DNA of 64,000 bases from CAYFLR01 sp964343805 (GTDB lineage: Bacteria > Bdellovibrionota_B > Oligoflexia > CAYFLR01): assembly GCA_964343805.1 (NCBI GenBank), contig CAYFLR010000019.1, forward strand, positions 24,138 to 88,137. Direction: 5' to 3'. The position numbers were made by a program, and so were the translations under genes. Position 1 is the stretch's first letter. Every line of letters starts with the position of its first letter. This document shows, one piece after another, positions 52,585 through 62,323 of this stretch. Below the pieces are notes generated by a model. The model saw only the letters and a program-made list of their open reading frames with translations. It did not search any database and was not told the origin of the DNA.

Positions 52585-54495
52585 ATAGGTGTATTCACGC
52601 AGAAACTTTTCCATCTGGGTCATTATCTGCTTAGATCTCTTTTGAGTAATTTCCCTTTTTTTAGCACAGGTTTTTACTTTCTTTTTGAAAGAGAGCATAA
52701 GATCATGACACCCATAATTCATATCAAAGAGAATCTTCTGCACCGTGGACCCTTCAATGGCTTGCTGGATATGAACTTTATTCTTGCCATCTAAAACCAC
52801 ATTGATTTCATGCAAGTTACCCATCAGATTATGCTTCATAGAGAGAGTTTCCTGATAAGCTCCTGATAGAAAAATTCCTATATAGTAATTCCCTTCAATA
52901 TCATGCAAATCAATGGATTTTTTCTTATCTTTTAGATCAATAAAATTGTCAATGCGACCTTCCGAATCACAGGTAATATCCACAATTATGGCATGATAGG
53001 AGGATCGACTTTCATGTTTATGGATAGGAACAATGGGAAAAAGTTGTTTCAAAGCCCAATAATCAGGAAGTGCATTAAAAATGGAGAGATTGGCTAAAAA
53101 CTTTTTTTGCTGATACTTAACTAAAATATCAGATATATCTTCTGAAATTCGATTCCCTTGAGCGAATTTCGCTGCCCTATTACAGATCCCTTCGAAAAAG
53201 GCCTCCCCTTCTGCTCGCTCTTCAAGGTTTAAATAACCAAGACTAAAAAGGCTGTAGAGATCCTCTTTAAACTGCATAGCATCATGCATGGACTCTTCAC
53301 AGTTTTTAGGAGAGATATTGTGATAAATGTAATCTAGCTCATTAAGGGCCATATGACGGTATTTCTTGCCTTTTTTCATTTCGGGAAGCTGTTCGTTTTC
53401 CTGAATCTCTCGAATATCTGAAATAATCACAGAGTGATAAGCTGCTACATAACGACCACTTTCGGTAACCAAGATAGGATGCTTCACTCCGGCCTTATTA
53501 CAGATCTCCCCAACCAAAAAGACCACATCACTTGCAAACTCATTTACGTTATAATTGGCGCTGATATAGTAGGAAGTTTTACTTCCATCATAGTCTACAC
53601 CAATCCCCCCTCCGATATTTAAATATTTAATGGGAAGCTTTCTTTTAACCATTTGAACATACATATGAACAGCTTCGGTAATGGCAATTTTAATGGTACG
53701 TATCTCTGGTATTTGACTCCCAATGTGATAGTGGATCATCACTAACTTTTTGGATAATCTGTTTTTTCTTATCACATCAATCGCTTGCAGTAGTTCGATA
53801 GTGGTTAGACCAAACTTAGAACGCTCTCCTGCGGAATCGCTCCATAATCCAGCTCCTTTGGAACAAAGTTTAATCCTTATACCAATGTCGGGAGCTTTTT
53901 TTCTCTTTTTACTGAATTCCACAATGTGTTCCAGCTCATCGAGCCCTTCGATCACTAGGATGATTCTCTTTCCTAATTCTTTTGCTATGAAGGCGAGTTC
54001 AATATAGGCTTCATCTTTAAACCCGTTGCAGATTAGAAGACTTTTGGGATGAAGATTATGGGTCATAGAAGCAAAGAGCTCTGCTTTCGATCCTACTTCA
54101 ATTCCATATTTAAATTTACGACTGTATTTTACAAAGGAGTCGATAAACTCTTTCCTTTGATTGACTTTATAGGGAAAGACTCCCATATGAGACCCTTGAT
54201 AATCATTGTCCTTAATGGCACAATGAAAAGCTCCGACGATTCTTTTAATTTGGGTATTGATCGCTTGAGGAAAGCGAATTCGAAAGGGAGTGCTCACTCC
54301 GAGGGCTTTTGCTTTTTGAACAATGTCAAGGAGATCCACCGCATTCTTGCCATCCGCCTTTGGATAAAATTCTAAATGCCCTTTTTTATTAACATCCACA
54401 TAACCTTGTCCCCAATTTTCAATTTCATATTTTGCTTTGGATTCCTTGATTCGTTGCTGTTTCAATTTCTTCTTCCTCAAGCCAAAATTAGTCAC
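52564..54495 (-). CDS. speA: biosynthetic arginine decarboxylase
   Basis: Converts arginine to agmatine for polyamine synthesis. 643 residues, the size of SpeA: PLP-lysine in GVFPYKVNQRKEFI, the PLP phosphate loop LNIGGGIGVDYDGS, and SYYISANYNVNEFASDVV typical of the alanine-racemase-fold decarboxylases. Start here is GTG at 54495 with no ribosome site; a TTG at 54465 preceded by GAGGA is a good alternative. No speB is in the window. Confidence 0.93.
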   Translation of the reverse strand: MTNFGLRKKKLKQQRIKESKAKYEIENWGQGYVDVNKKGHLEFYPKADGKNAVDLLDIVQKAKALGVSTPFRIRFPQAINTQIKRIVGAFHCAIKDNDYQGSHMGVFPYKVNQRKEFIDSFVKYSRKFKYGIEVGSKAELFASMTHNLHPKSLLICNGFKDEAYIELAFIAKELGKRIILVIEGLDELEHIVEFSKKRKKAPDIGIRIKLCSKGAGLWSDSAGERSKFGLTTIELLQAIDVIRKNRLSKKLVMIHYHIGSQIPEIRTIKIAITEAVHMYVQMVKRKLPIKYLNIGGGIGVDYDGSKTSYYISANYNVNEFASDVVFLVGEICNKAGVKHPILVTESGRYVAAYHSVIISDIREIQENEQLPEMKKGKKYRHMALNELDYIYHNISPKNCEESMHDAMQFKEDLYSLFSLGYLNLEERAEGEAFFEGICNRAAKFAQGNRISEDISDILVKYQQKKFLANLSIFNALPDYWALKQLFPIVPIHKHESRSSYHAIIVDITCDSEGRIDNFIDLKDKKKSIDLHDIEGNYYIGIFLSGAYQETLSMKHNLMGNLHEINVVLDGKNKVHIQQAIEGSTVQKILFDMNYGCHDLMLSFKKKVKTCAKKREITQKRSKQIMTQMEKFLREYTYLRGSVQ

Positions 54496-54590
54496 AAAAA
54501 ACAGATTTGCTTACCTTAGCATATGAGATTGTGCTCTCCTAGAATAAAGCGTTTGCTTTAGAGTAGCTATGTGATATAGGTGACCGCATC

Positions 54591-55142
54591 ATGCGTATCA
54601 TTACCGGCAGCCTAAAAGGTAAACAGCTTCATTGTCCAAAAGGACTTAATATTCGCCCCACCCTAGATAGAGTAAAGGAATCTCTTTTTAATATCATTGG
54701 AACCAAAGTCCATGAAGCCACCTGCCTCGATCTATTTAGCGGAACAGGAAATTTAGGAATTGAATCCTTATCCCGAGGGGCCAGTCACTGTTCCTTTGTG
54801 GATAAACATCCCAAGTCTATTCAAACTATCAAAAATAATATACAGAGTTGTAGATTAGAACAGCAAAGTAAGGTTTTTAGCACTTCAGCCCTTAAATTCT
54901 TATCAAAGGAATCAGCCCAAAAGTATGATCTTATATTTGCCGATCCCCCCTACGACTTTCCACAAATGGAACTCCTGTTGGAAAAAATAGGGGAAAACTC
55001 CTTTCTAGACCAGGAAGGATGGTTTCTCCTTGAGCACGATAAAAAGGTGGTCTTTAGAGAAGAGTACGGTGTTTTAAAACTCAAAGACCAAAGAAGTTAT
55101 AGTCGAACCACCACCTCCATTTGGAGCTTAAAAAAGGATTAA
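54591..55142 (+). CDS. rsmD: 16S rRNA (guanine966-N2)-methyltransferase
   Basis: 183 residues. RIITGSLKGKQL and RPTLDRVKESLFNIIG mark the family; LDLFSGTGNLGIESLSRGA binds SAM and FADPPYDFP is the catalytic NPPY-type motif. AGGTGA lies 8 bases before the ATG. The gene is followed at once by coaD, the common rsmD-coaD pair. Confidence 0.95.
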   Translation: MRIITGSLKGKQLHCPKGLNIRPTLDRVKESLFNIIGTKVHEATCLDLFSGTGNLGIESLSRGASHCSFVDKHPKSIQTIKNNIQSCRLEQQSKVFSTSALKFLSKESAQKYDLIFADPPYDFPQMELLLEKIGENSFLDQEGWFLLEHDKKVVFREEYGVLKLKDQRSYSRTTTSIWSLKKD

Positions 55143-55143
55143 T

Positions 55144-55641
55144 ATGACAAAAGAACCCCGTATCGCAATCTATCCAGGCTCATTTGATCCCGTAACTAAT
55201 GGCCATCTTGACATAATTAACAGAGGACTTTCCCAATTTGACAAAGTGGTTGTTGGTGTTGCTAAAGACACGGGGAAAAACCACTTGTTTAATCTTGAAG
55301 AACGATTTAACATGTTGGAAGAACTCTTGAAAGACACTCCCAATGTTGAGGTTGCAGCCTTTAGCGGTCTGACCGTTGCCTTTGCTCAGAAGCATAATGC
55401 CTCAGCAATTATAAGAGGCTTGCGAACAGTAACTGATTTTGAATATGAGTTTCAAATGGCCATGATGAACAAACGGCTCGACAATGATATAGAGACCTTC
55501 TTTCTCATGTCTGGTGAAGCTGTTTTCTTTATCCACTCTCAAACCATTAAAGATGTCATCTCACTTGGTGGAGAAACTAAGGGTTTTCTGCCTTCATTTA
55601 TTGAGAAAAAAGTAAGAGAAAGACTCGCTCCCAAAGGTTAG
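55144..55641 (+). CDS. coaD: phosphopantetheine adenylyltransferase
   Basis: Penultimate step of coenzyme A synthesis. 165 residues: YPGSFDPVTNGHLDII with the (T/H)xGH nucleotidyl motif, AIIRGLRTVTDFEYEFQMA and SSTxVR-like HSQTIKDVISLGG. AAAGGAT precedes the ATG; the next gene starts 7 bases after the stop. Confidence 0.97.
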   Translation: MTKEPRIAIYPGSFDPVTNGHLDIINRGLSQFDKVVVGVAKDTGKNHLFNLEERFNMLEELLKDTPNVEVAAFSGLTVAFAQKHNASAIIRGLRTVTDFEYEFQMAMMNKRLDNDIETFFLMSGEAVFFIHSQTIKDVISLGGETKGFLPSFIEKKVRERLAPKG

Positions 55642-55648
55642 GTTTAAA

Positions 55649-56833
55649 ATGGATTTTTCAGACAAAATAAAGCAAGTAAAGCTGTCCGAAACCTCACTTA
55701 TGTCTCGTAAAGCAAGAGAACTTAAAGCGGAAGAAAAGGATGTGCTCGATCTCTCCATCGGAGAATCATCCACTCCCACTCATAAACTCATAATTGACGA
55801 AGCAAAAAAAGTTCTCGACCAAGGAAAAACTAGGTACACAGACGTTTCGGGTATTAATTTACTAAAAGAAGCCTATTGCAATCGTTTGAAAGAAGACTAT
55901 GAACTAGTTTACAAACCGGAACAAATTGTCATTACCAATGGAGCCAAGCAAGGTCTTTATAATGTAATTATATCTATTATTAATCCAGGCGATGAAGTGA
56001 TCTGCATTGCTCCTCACTGGCCTACTTTTTTAGAGCAGGTTTCAATTGTAGGAGGAAAACCTGTCACTGTGACCACTGAATTTGAAAATAAATTTCAATT
56101 AACCAAAGAGCAATTACAAACAGCAGTGACCCCAAAGACCAAAGCTATTATTATTAATAATCCCTGCAATCCAACGGGTATGATTTTTGAAAAAGAGAGC
56201 CTCACAGCTATTGGTGAAATCGCTGAGGAGCACGACTTATGGATAATTTCCGATGAAGCCTATGGAAAATTAATTTTTAACGATGCTCCATTTACCTCTA
56301 TGCCCTCCTTATCTCCCGAAGTTCAGGCTCGCACCGTTCTTATTAGCAGTGTGTCTAAGTCCTATAATATGACAGGTTGGAGAATAGGATTTGTAGCTCT
56401 TCCAAGTATGGAATTTGCCCGGCATGTAGCCAGGCTCAATAGTCAGATCATCACTCATCCTTCTTCTATTTCTCAATACTCTTCAATTCGAGCTTTAGAA
56501 AACCAAGATGATTTTCTTAGTACCCTCATTAGAGATTTAGAAAAAAAGAAAAACTTCTTAGTGTCTGAATTAAACAAAATTGAAGGGATGGAACTCCTTG
56601 ATCCCACAGGCACCTTATTTGTTTTTCCTAAGGTAACTAGCTTTTTAAATAAAGAGTTCAACGACCTTCAATTCTGCCTCAAACTCTTGGAAGATCATCA
56701 TGTGGCCATCACTCCTGGAAGCGTATTCAGCGCCCCTGGACATGTAAGAATTACTTTTGCCTCTAGTTTTGAAGATCTACGAGAATTCATCGATCGTTTT
56801 AATAATTACCTATCTTCCCTTCCAACTATTTGA
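55649..56833 (+). CDS. class I/II pyridoxal-phosphate aminotransferase (aspartate type)
   Basis: 394 residues of the fold-type I aminotransferase family. PLP-lysine in SVSKSYNMTGWRIGF; NNPCNPTG and ISDEAYGKL are the conserved pocket; C-terminal GHVRITFASSFEDLREFIDR carries the substrate-carboxylate Arg. Closest pattern is bacterial aspartate aminotransferase subgroup I-gamma, but the amino-acid substrate cannot be proved from sequence. Its stop codon overlaps the -35 box of the mraZ promoter. Confidence 0.9.
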   Translation: MDFSDKIKQVKLSETSLMSRKARELKAEEKDVLDLSIGESSTPTHKLIIDEAKKVLDQGKTRYTDVSGINLLKEAYCNRLKEDYELVYKPEQIVITNGAKQGLYNVIISIINPGDEVICIAPHWPTFLEQVSIVGGKPVTVTTEFENKFQLTKEQLQTAVTPKTKAIIINNPCNPTGMIFEKESLTAIGEIAEEHDLWIISDEAYGKLIFNDAPFTSMPSLSPEVQARTVLISSVSKSYNMTGWRIGFVALPSMEFARHVARLNSQIITHPSSISQYSSIRALENQDDFLSTLIRDLEKKKNFLVSELNKIEGMELLDPTGTLFVFPKVTSFLNKEFNDLQFCLKLLEDHHVAITPGSVFSAPGHVRITFASSFEDLREFIDRFNNYLSSLPTI

Positions 56834-56858
56834 CACCCCCCTGATTTTACACTATTAT
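56830..56858 (+). promoter_or_regulatory. strong sigma-70 promoter of the dcw cluster
   Basis: TTGACA (56830-56835), 17-base spacer, TATTAT (56853-56858); a TATAAT follows at 56859-56864. Predicted start near 56865, about 140 bases before mraZ. The -35 box overlaps the aminotransferase stop. Confidence 0.82.
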
Positions 56859-56866
56859 TATAATAT

Positions 56867-56893
56867 GTGGTAAAAAGTGGTAAATTGTGGTAA
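56867..56893 (+). promoter_or_regulatory. putative MraZ operator, three GTGGTAA repeats
   Basis: GTGGTAA at 56867, 56877 and 56887, exactly 10 bases apart, immediately after the predicted transcription start. MraZ of other bacteria binds three or four TGGG-type direct repeats with the same 10-bp phasing just before mraZ. Here the last G of TGGG is T. Confidence 0.75.
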
Positions 56894-57004
56894 TCGCCCC
56901 CTCAACAAAAGCTTTTTTAGGAGGTTTCGGGTCGGGTGGATTGCTGTATCATCAACTTCAAAACAAGAAATGAATTTTTGAAATTGGGGTAGAAAGTTAG
57001 CACT

Positions 57005-57469
57005 ATGTTTCGTGGACAATATGATCACAATATGGATAGTAAAGGAAGGGTTAGCCTTCCGGTTAAGTTCAAAGAACATCTCCAAAAGCAGTTTGGATCA
57101 ACTGAATTTATAATCACTACCCATTTAGATAAATGCTTAATAGGATATCCTCAAAAAGAGTGGGAAAAAATGGAAAAAAGCATCTTGGCTCTTCCTACTT
57201 TTGACAAAGGAGCCTTGGCCATTCGCCGTTTATTTCTAGGACCAGCAACCGAATGTTCCTTGGATAAAAACGGGCGGTTTCTGATTCAACCCAGTTTAAA
57301 AGAACATGCTGAACTATCCCACCCCACTCATAAAGAAATTGTATTTGTAGGTATGACCAATAAATTTGAAGTTTGGTCCAAACCTCTCTGGCAAAAAACC
57401 TTAGAGAAGCTCAAAAAGGAAGAGACCCTAAAACAGGTCAATGAGTTAATCAGTGAGCTTCAAATTTGA
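57005..57469 (+). CDS. mraZ: transcriptional regulator MraZ
   Basis: DNA-binding protein of the dcw cluster, 154 residues, built of two AbrB-like half domains: FRGQYDHNMDSKGRVSLP at the start and ECSLDKNGRFLIQP in the second half. It forms rings and represses its own operon in Escherichia coli. The three 10-bp-phased repeats upstream are candidate binding sites. No strong ribosome site is seen (GGGGTAG about 12 bases upstream). Confidence 0.96.
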   Translation: MFRGQYDHNMDSKGRVSLPVKFKEHLQKQFGSTEFIITTHLDKCLIGYPQKEWEKMEKSILALPTFDKGALAIRRLFLGPATECSLDKNGRFLIQPSLKEHAELSHPTHKEIVFVGMTNKFEVWSKPLWQKTLEKLKKEETLKQVNELISELQI

Positions 57470-57470
57470 T

Positions 57471-58418
57471 ATGAACACGGAACAATATCAACATATCCCT
57501 GTTTTAATGAAAGAAACCATGGAGTTTTTGAATATCCATGATGAGGGCACCTATATTGACTGCACCCTGGGAAACGGTGGGCATAGTGGCGAAATCTTAA
57601 AGAGATTAGGCGAAGCAGGTCATCTCTATGCTTTGGATCAGGATCAGGAAGCCATCGCAAGGTGCAAGCAACATTTTCATAATAACAACAACATAACCTT
57701 TATAAATGATAACTTCGAAAACTTAGCTCATGCCACACCCAATAGCATTCAAGGACAAGTGGATGGGATCTTAGCTGATATTGGGATCTCCTCTTTTCAA
57801 CTGGATGATGAAAAAAGAGGCTTTAGTTTTCAAACTGATGGTCCTCTCGATATGAGGATGAATCAAAATCAAGATCTCAGTGCCGAATCTGTCGTCAACG
57901 AATATGAATTAGAGGATCTAATTCACATTATCAGAACCTTTGGCGAGGAGAAATGGGCCAAGAAAATTGCTAAGAATATTGTTAGAGAACGAGAAATAAA
58001 TGCCATAGACACCACTTCTAAACTGGCTCAGATATGTGAGAAATCAATCCCTCGCAAATTCTGGGGGAAAATACATCCCGCAACTCGAACATTTATGGCT
58101 ATTCGGATAGAAGTTAACAACGAAATGGAAGTATTAAAACAGCTCATTAGGCAAGCTGTTTCACTTTTAAAACCTATGGGCCGACTCTGTATTATTTCAT
58201 TCCACTCCTTGGAAGATCGAATTGTCAAACACACCTACAAAGATCTCGCCAGCTCATGCAAATGCCCCCCCGAAATGCCCCTTTGCAACTGTGGAAAAGT
58301 TTCAGAGGGTCGGATTCTCACTAACAAACCGGTTTGTCCAGGTACAGAGGAAATTCAACAAAATGCTCGATCTCGTAGTTCTAAATTACGAGTCTTTGAA
58401 AAAAGAGGTAACCAATGA
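57471..58418 (+). CDS. rsmH: 16S rRNA (cytosine1402-N4)-methyltransferase
   Basis: RsmH (MraW). HIPVLMKETMEFL at the N-terminus, CTLGNGGHSGEIL for SAM, DIGISSFQLDDEKRGFSF, MDxRM-like LDMRMNQ, FMAIRIEVNNE and SFHSLEDRIVK. The ATG at 57471 follows the mraZ stop by one base (315 residues); a GTG at 57453 would overlap mraZ. Coupled to ftsL by an ATGA overlap. Confidence 0.96.
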   Translation: MNTEQYQHIPVLMKETMEFLNIHDEGTYIDCTLGNGGHSGEILKRLGEAGHLYALDQDQEAIARCKQHFHNNNNITFINDNFENLAHATPNSIQGQVDGILADIGISSFQLDDEKRGFSFQTDGPLDMRMNQNQDLSAESVVNEYELEDLIHIIRTFGEEKWAKKIAKNIVREREINAIDTTSKLAQICEKSIPRKFWGKIHPATRTFMAIRIEVNNEMEVLKQLIRQAVSLLKPMGRLCIISFHSLEDRIVKHTYKDLASSCKCPPEMPLCNCGKVSEGRILTNKPVCPGTEEIQQNARSRSSKLRVFEKRGNQ

Positions 58419-58738
58419 AAACAAAAATTAAAAGATCCCATTCCCTTATTAATAGACTCTGCATTTCTAGCCCATTTTTAGCCTTTTTGGTGGTGATTAA
58501 TTTTGCCGTGGCCTTCTTTTGTGTATGGCAAAAGGTCAAAGTAATTCGTCTAGGTTATGATATCTCAGCAGAGAAAAAAGTAGAAAATAGGCTCCAAAAC
58601 AAAAATCGAAGTTTGCGTCTTAAATTGGCTGAAAGACTAAAAAATAAGAATTTAGAAGTTATTGGTAAAAAAGAATTTAGCCTGATTGAACCCAAAGGGG
58701 ATCAGATTGTTTTTTTATTGGAAGAAAAGTCTTCATGA
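58415..58738 (+). CDS. ftsL: cell division protein FtsL-like
   Basis: A 107-residue bitopic protein: short basic cytoplasmic tail, one membrane helix (FLAFLVVINFAVAFFCVW, about 21-40), then a periplasmic coiled coil (RLGYDISAEKKVENRLQNKN). FtsL bridges FtsB/FtsQ and FtsW-FtsI in the divisome. Sequence conservation is low, so the call depends on topology, size and the place between rsmH and ftsI. Confidence 0.85.
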   Translation: MKTKIKRSHSLINRLCISSPFLAFLVVINFAVAFFCVWQKVKVIRLGYDISAEKKVENRLQNKNRSLRLKLAERLKNKNLEVIGKKEFSLIEPKGDQIVFLLEEKSS

Positions 58739-60782
58739 CTTTAAAAAGAAAGTTTTTTTAAAACTTTCACTAAATAGCTTTGAAGGGCGATCTTGGCTCG
58801 TAACCCTTTTCTTCACAGCTCTTTTTTTAGTTGTATGGTTAAGAGCCTTCTATCTTCATATGGTACCAGATCCACGTGTCCTCTCGCTTATCAACACCCA
58901 ATATAAGAAGAGAGTGGCTATCCGGGCCAAGAGGGGGTTTATCTATGATCGCAATAAAGAAGAACTCGCTATCAGTCGAAGCGTCAATTCCATCTTTGCG
59001 GTCCCCCGCAAAATTGAAGCTAAAAATGTACCCAAAGTGGTTAAAGCCCTGAGCAAGACCCTTAAAGTCTCTCCCCGAAGTTTAAGAAAAAAACTCTCCT
59101 CTAGAAAAAACTTCATCTGGATCAAAAGACAGGTGAGTGATGATATGGCTTACCGAGTGCAACAGTATAATCTTCCTCACGTGCATATGGTGAAAGAGAG
59201 CAAGCGATTCTATCCGAATTCCTCTTTAGCTGGGCAGATCATCGGATTTACAGACATAGACTCCAAGGGTTTAGAAGGATTGGAGGTAAAATATGACAAA
59301 TACTTACAAGGTGAAAAGGTCTCTTTAACTATTGATCGAGATGCTCATGGACGAAGGCTTCTTTTAGGAAATGACACGGGAGATCTTCTTAATAAACAAG
59401 GAGCCTCGCTGATACTAACTATTGATAAAAACATCCAGTATTTTACCGAAAAAACACTCATAGCCAGAGTCAAAGAGACAGGCGCTAAGTCAGGTTGCGC
59501 GATGGTTATGGACCCTTTTGATGGTCGTATTCTTGCCATGGCAAATGTCCCCACGTTTGACCCTAACCATCGGACTGCCAAAACTCTCAAGTTTAAAAAG
59601 AACCGCTGCATAACTGACACCTTTGAACCCGGCTCAACCTTTAAACCTTTTATCGTGGCTGCAGCTTTAGAGAAAAAAGCGCTCTCTCTTAAAGAGAAGA
59701 TCAACTGTGAAAACGGAGTGTACAAAATAGGAAAACGGAGAATCCGGGATGATCACCCCTATGATTATCTGACTCCTTTAGAGGTGATTCGGTCTTCCAG
59801 TAACATTGGAACTTATAAAATTGCTCGACGGATTGGCAAGGTGAGAACCTATGACTATATAAGAAAATTTGGTTTTTCCAAAAGAACTCGTATTGATCTA
59901 AACGGAGAAGCCCTGGGTATATTACACACCCCAAATACCTGGAAAGAAATCCGCTTTTCCAATATTGCCTTTGGTCAGGGGCTATCGGTCACCCCTCTTC
60001 AGATGATCACAGCCTATAGTGTCTTTGCTAACGGGGGATTTGTTATACGACCCCATCTGGTTGACAAAATCATAAGCAATGCCGGTGATATTATTTACTC
60101 TTATAAACACCCTCTTCCCAACAAAGCGATTTCGGCAACCACCTCGAAGAACCTTGCAAACATGTTAGAAGCGGTTGTTTATCATCCCAAAGGCACAGGT
60201 AAAAGAGCGCGCATAGAGGGCTATAAGGTTGCAGGAAAAACAGGAACCTCAGAAAAATATGATCCCGCTATCAAAGGATATTCTCCCAACAAAAGAATCG
60301 CCTCTTTTATAGGATTTGCTCCAACTGATAACCCTCGGGTTATTGTTTATGTGGTTATTGATGAACCAGATAAAAAGTACAAATATGGAGGCGTTGCTGC
60401 GGCTCCAGCTTTTGCTGAAATAACCAAAAACACTCTAAATTATTTGGGAGTTATGCCCAAATCTACCAAGGGTGAAACCATTGCAGAGTTTAACTTAGGC
60501 TCCCCTTTGAAATCGGCCTCTTCTGAATTAAAAAAGTCCATCCCGTTGCCAATCGTTGCTGAGACAACAGAACCTTTGATTGAAGTGAAAGAGAATAGCA
60601 TTGTATTACTTAACGTAAAAGGCTATACCGTTCGTAGAGTCTTGAAAGAGCTATCTGGCCTTCCTGTTCAGGTTAAACTTAAAGGGCATGGTATCATTCA
60701 AGATCAACACCCTGCTGCTGGATCTACCATAAAGCCAGGGACCACTTTAACTCTCATTGGAAATAAATTAGTAACAGAATGA
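58707..60782 (+). CDS. ftsI: septal penicillin-binding protein FtsI (PBP3) with PASTA domain
   Basis: Transpeptidase of septal peptidoglycan, about 691 residues. TTG at 58707 is chosen as start because AAAGGGG ends 6 bases upstream; another TTG at 58686 has no ribosome site, and no ATG is available before the membrane helix (TLFFTALFLVVWLRAFYL). Active-site motifs: STFK (Ser310), SSN (about 364-366) and KTG (511-513). A C-terminal PASTA domain (SIVLLNVKGYTVRRVLKEL to PGTTLTLIGN) is present, as in some other non-enteric FtsI. The start lies inside ftsL by 32 bases; the end overlaps murE by 4. Confidence 0.94.
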   Translation: MFFYWKKSLHDFKKKVFLKLSLNSFEGRSWLVTLFFTALFLVVWLRAFYLHMVPDPRVLSLINTQYKKRVAIRAKRGFIYDRNKEELAISRSVNSIFAVPRKIEAKNVPKVVKALSKTLKVSPRSLRKKLSSRKNFIWIKRQVSDDMAYRVQQYNLPHVHMVKESKRFYPNSSLAGQIIGFTDIDSKGLEGLEVKYDKYLQGEKVSLTIDRDAHGRRLLLGNDTGDLLNKQGASLILTIDKNIQYFTEKTLIARVKETGAKSGCAMVMDPFDGRILAMANVPTFDPNHRTAKTLKFKKNRCITDTFEPGSTFKPFIVAAALEKKALSLKEKINCENGVYKIGKRRIRDDHPYDYLTPLEVIRSSSNIGTYKIARRIGKVRTYDYIRKFGFSKRTRIDLNGEALGILHTPNTWKEIRFSNIAFGQGLSVTPLQMITAYSVFANGGFVIRPHLVDKIISNAGDIIYSYKHPLPNKAISATTSKNLANMLEAVVYHPKGTGKRARIEGYKVAGKTGTSEKYDPAIKGYSPNKRIASFIGFAPTDNPRVIVYVVIDEPDKKYKYGGVAAAPAFAEITKNTLNYLGVMPKSTKGETIAEFNLGSPLKSASSELKKSIPLPIVAETTEPLIEVKENSIVLLNVKGYTVRRVLKELSGLPVQVKLKGHGIIQDQHPAAGSTIKPGTTLTLIGNKLVTE

Positions 60783-62323
60783 TAGCAACATCCCTTTACA
60801 ATTTGCTTAAAGTTTTAGAAGATGAGCTCCTTACTCCCAATGATGCCGAAAAAGATATCCTCTCTCTCCAGGTCATTCAAGATTCAAGGCAGGCCAATGA
60901 ACGATCTGTTTTTGTTGCCATTGATGGCCCTTCAATAAACGGACACAAATTTATCCCTGAAGTCATTAAAAAAGGTGCCCCAGTTATTATTGGAGAGGAT
61001 CCAGAACTAGAAACTTCTTCAAATTCACCTGTCTATATGAGGGTAAAAAACTCAAAAGTGGCCTTTGCAAAACTTTGCCTTGCATACTACTCCAAATCTC
61101 TTCAATCTCTTACACTCTGGGGAATCACGGGTACCAACGGTAAAACCACCACTGCTGAACTCGTTTATCAGATATGTAAAAATCTCCAAATCCCATGTGG
61201 AAAAATCGGGACATTGGGAGCTTTTTACCACGAGAAATTCATTCCCCTCAATAATACCACCCCTGATATACATACCCTTTGTGAGCTTCTCCATGAAATG
61301 GCTCAAAATAACGTAAAGCATGTCATCATGGAAGTTTCTAGTCATGCTTTAGCTCAGCTAAGAGTCTATGGTCTCCCTTTTAAAGCAAGCCTCTTTACTA
61401 ATCTCACTCACGAGCATTTAGATTACCACCAGGATATGGAGACCTATTTTAACGAAAAAAAGAAACTGTTTCGCAAGGACATTTTTCCAGGGTCTTATTC
61501 TCTTATCAATGTAGATGATCCTTTTGGAAAAAGATTATCCGGGAGCTTAGATATTAATTCCCCTGTTATTCCCCTGTCTATCGATTCAGATCTTTCAAAA
61601 AATAACGAGTACTTTTGTCAGGTAGAACAAGATAATTCTAATTTGGAGGGAGTCTCTTTTCTTTTGCGATACAAACTCCCCAATGATCAAGCAGGAAAGC
61701 TTGAGGTGACCTCACCCCTTTTTGGAAAACATAATATATATAACCTATCTACGGCCTGTGCTCTTCTCTTATTACAGTCCATCGATAAGGCGAAGCTATC
61801 ATCCTCTCTTGAAGGGATTGACAGTGTTCCCGGTCGATTAGAAAAGGTATCTACTACAAAAGATGACATTACTGTATTTGTGGATTATGCACATACCAGT
61901 CATGCCTTAAGAAATGTTTTGACGGCTTTAAAACACCATTGCACCAATATCACCTGTTTATTTGGTTGCGGAGGAGATCGAGACCAAGTCAAACGACCTC
62001 TAATGGCGAAAGAAGCCGCTCATTTTTCCAATAAAGTAATTGTTACATCAGATAACCCTCGAGGGGAAGACCCTAAGAAAATCATTGATGAAATTATTAT
62101 TGGATTCCCAGACGAAGAAGAGGTAAATTACCTAGTGGAGCAAGACCGACTGCAGGCAATTAACCTAGCAATTTCTGCCGCTGTTCCACATGAAACTATC
62201 TTAATTGCAGGTAAAGGGCATGAAGATTATCAAATTGTTAAAGGGAAAACTCTCCCATTTGATGATCGGATTGAAGCAAAAAAGGCATTGATCAATAGAC
62301 AGAAACAGGTAAAAAAAACATGA
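60779..62323 (+). CDS. murE: UDP-MurNAc-tripeptide synthetase MurE (meso-DAP type)
   Basis: Adds the third amino acid to UDP-MurNAc-dipeptide. 514 residues; ATP motif GITGTNGKTTTAE, DYAHTSHAL, GCGGDRDQVKRPLM and the substrate-selecting DNPR (425-428, in SDNPRGEDP), the form that binds meso-diaminopimelate. This implies Gram-negative type peptidoglycan. ATGA overlaps on both sides couple it to ftsI and murF. Confidence 0.96.
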   Translation: MIATSLYNLLKVLEDELLTPNDAEKDILSLQVIQDSRQANERSVFVAIDGPSINGHKFIPEVIKKGAPVIIGEDPELETSSNSPVYMRVKNSKVAFAKLCLAYYSKSLQSLTLWGITGTNGKTTTAELVYQICKNLQIPCGKIGTLGAFYHEKFIPLNNTTPDIHTLCELLHEMAQNNVKHVIMEVSSHALAQLRVYGLPFKASLFTNLTHEHLDYHQDMETYFNEKKKLFRKDIFPGSYSLINVDDPFGKRLSGSLDINSPVIPLSIDSDLSKNNEYFCQVEQDNSNLEGVSFLLRYKLPNDQAGKLEVTSPLFGKHNIYNLSTACALLLLQSIDKAKLSSSLEGIDSVPGRLEKVSTTKDDITVFVDYAHTSHALRNVLTALKHHCTNITCLFGCGGDRDQVKRPLMAKEAAHFSNKVIVTSDNPRGEDPKKIIDEIIIGFPDEEEVNYLVEQDRLQAINLAISAAVPHETILIAGKGHEDYQIVKGKTLPFDDRIEAKKALINRQKQVKKT

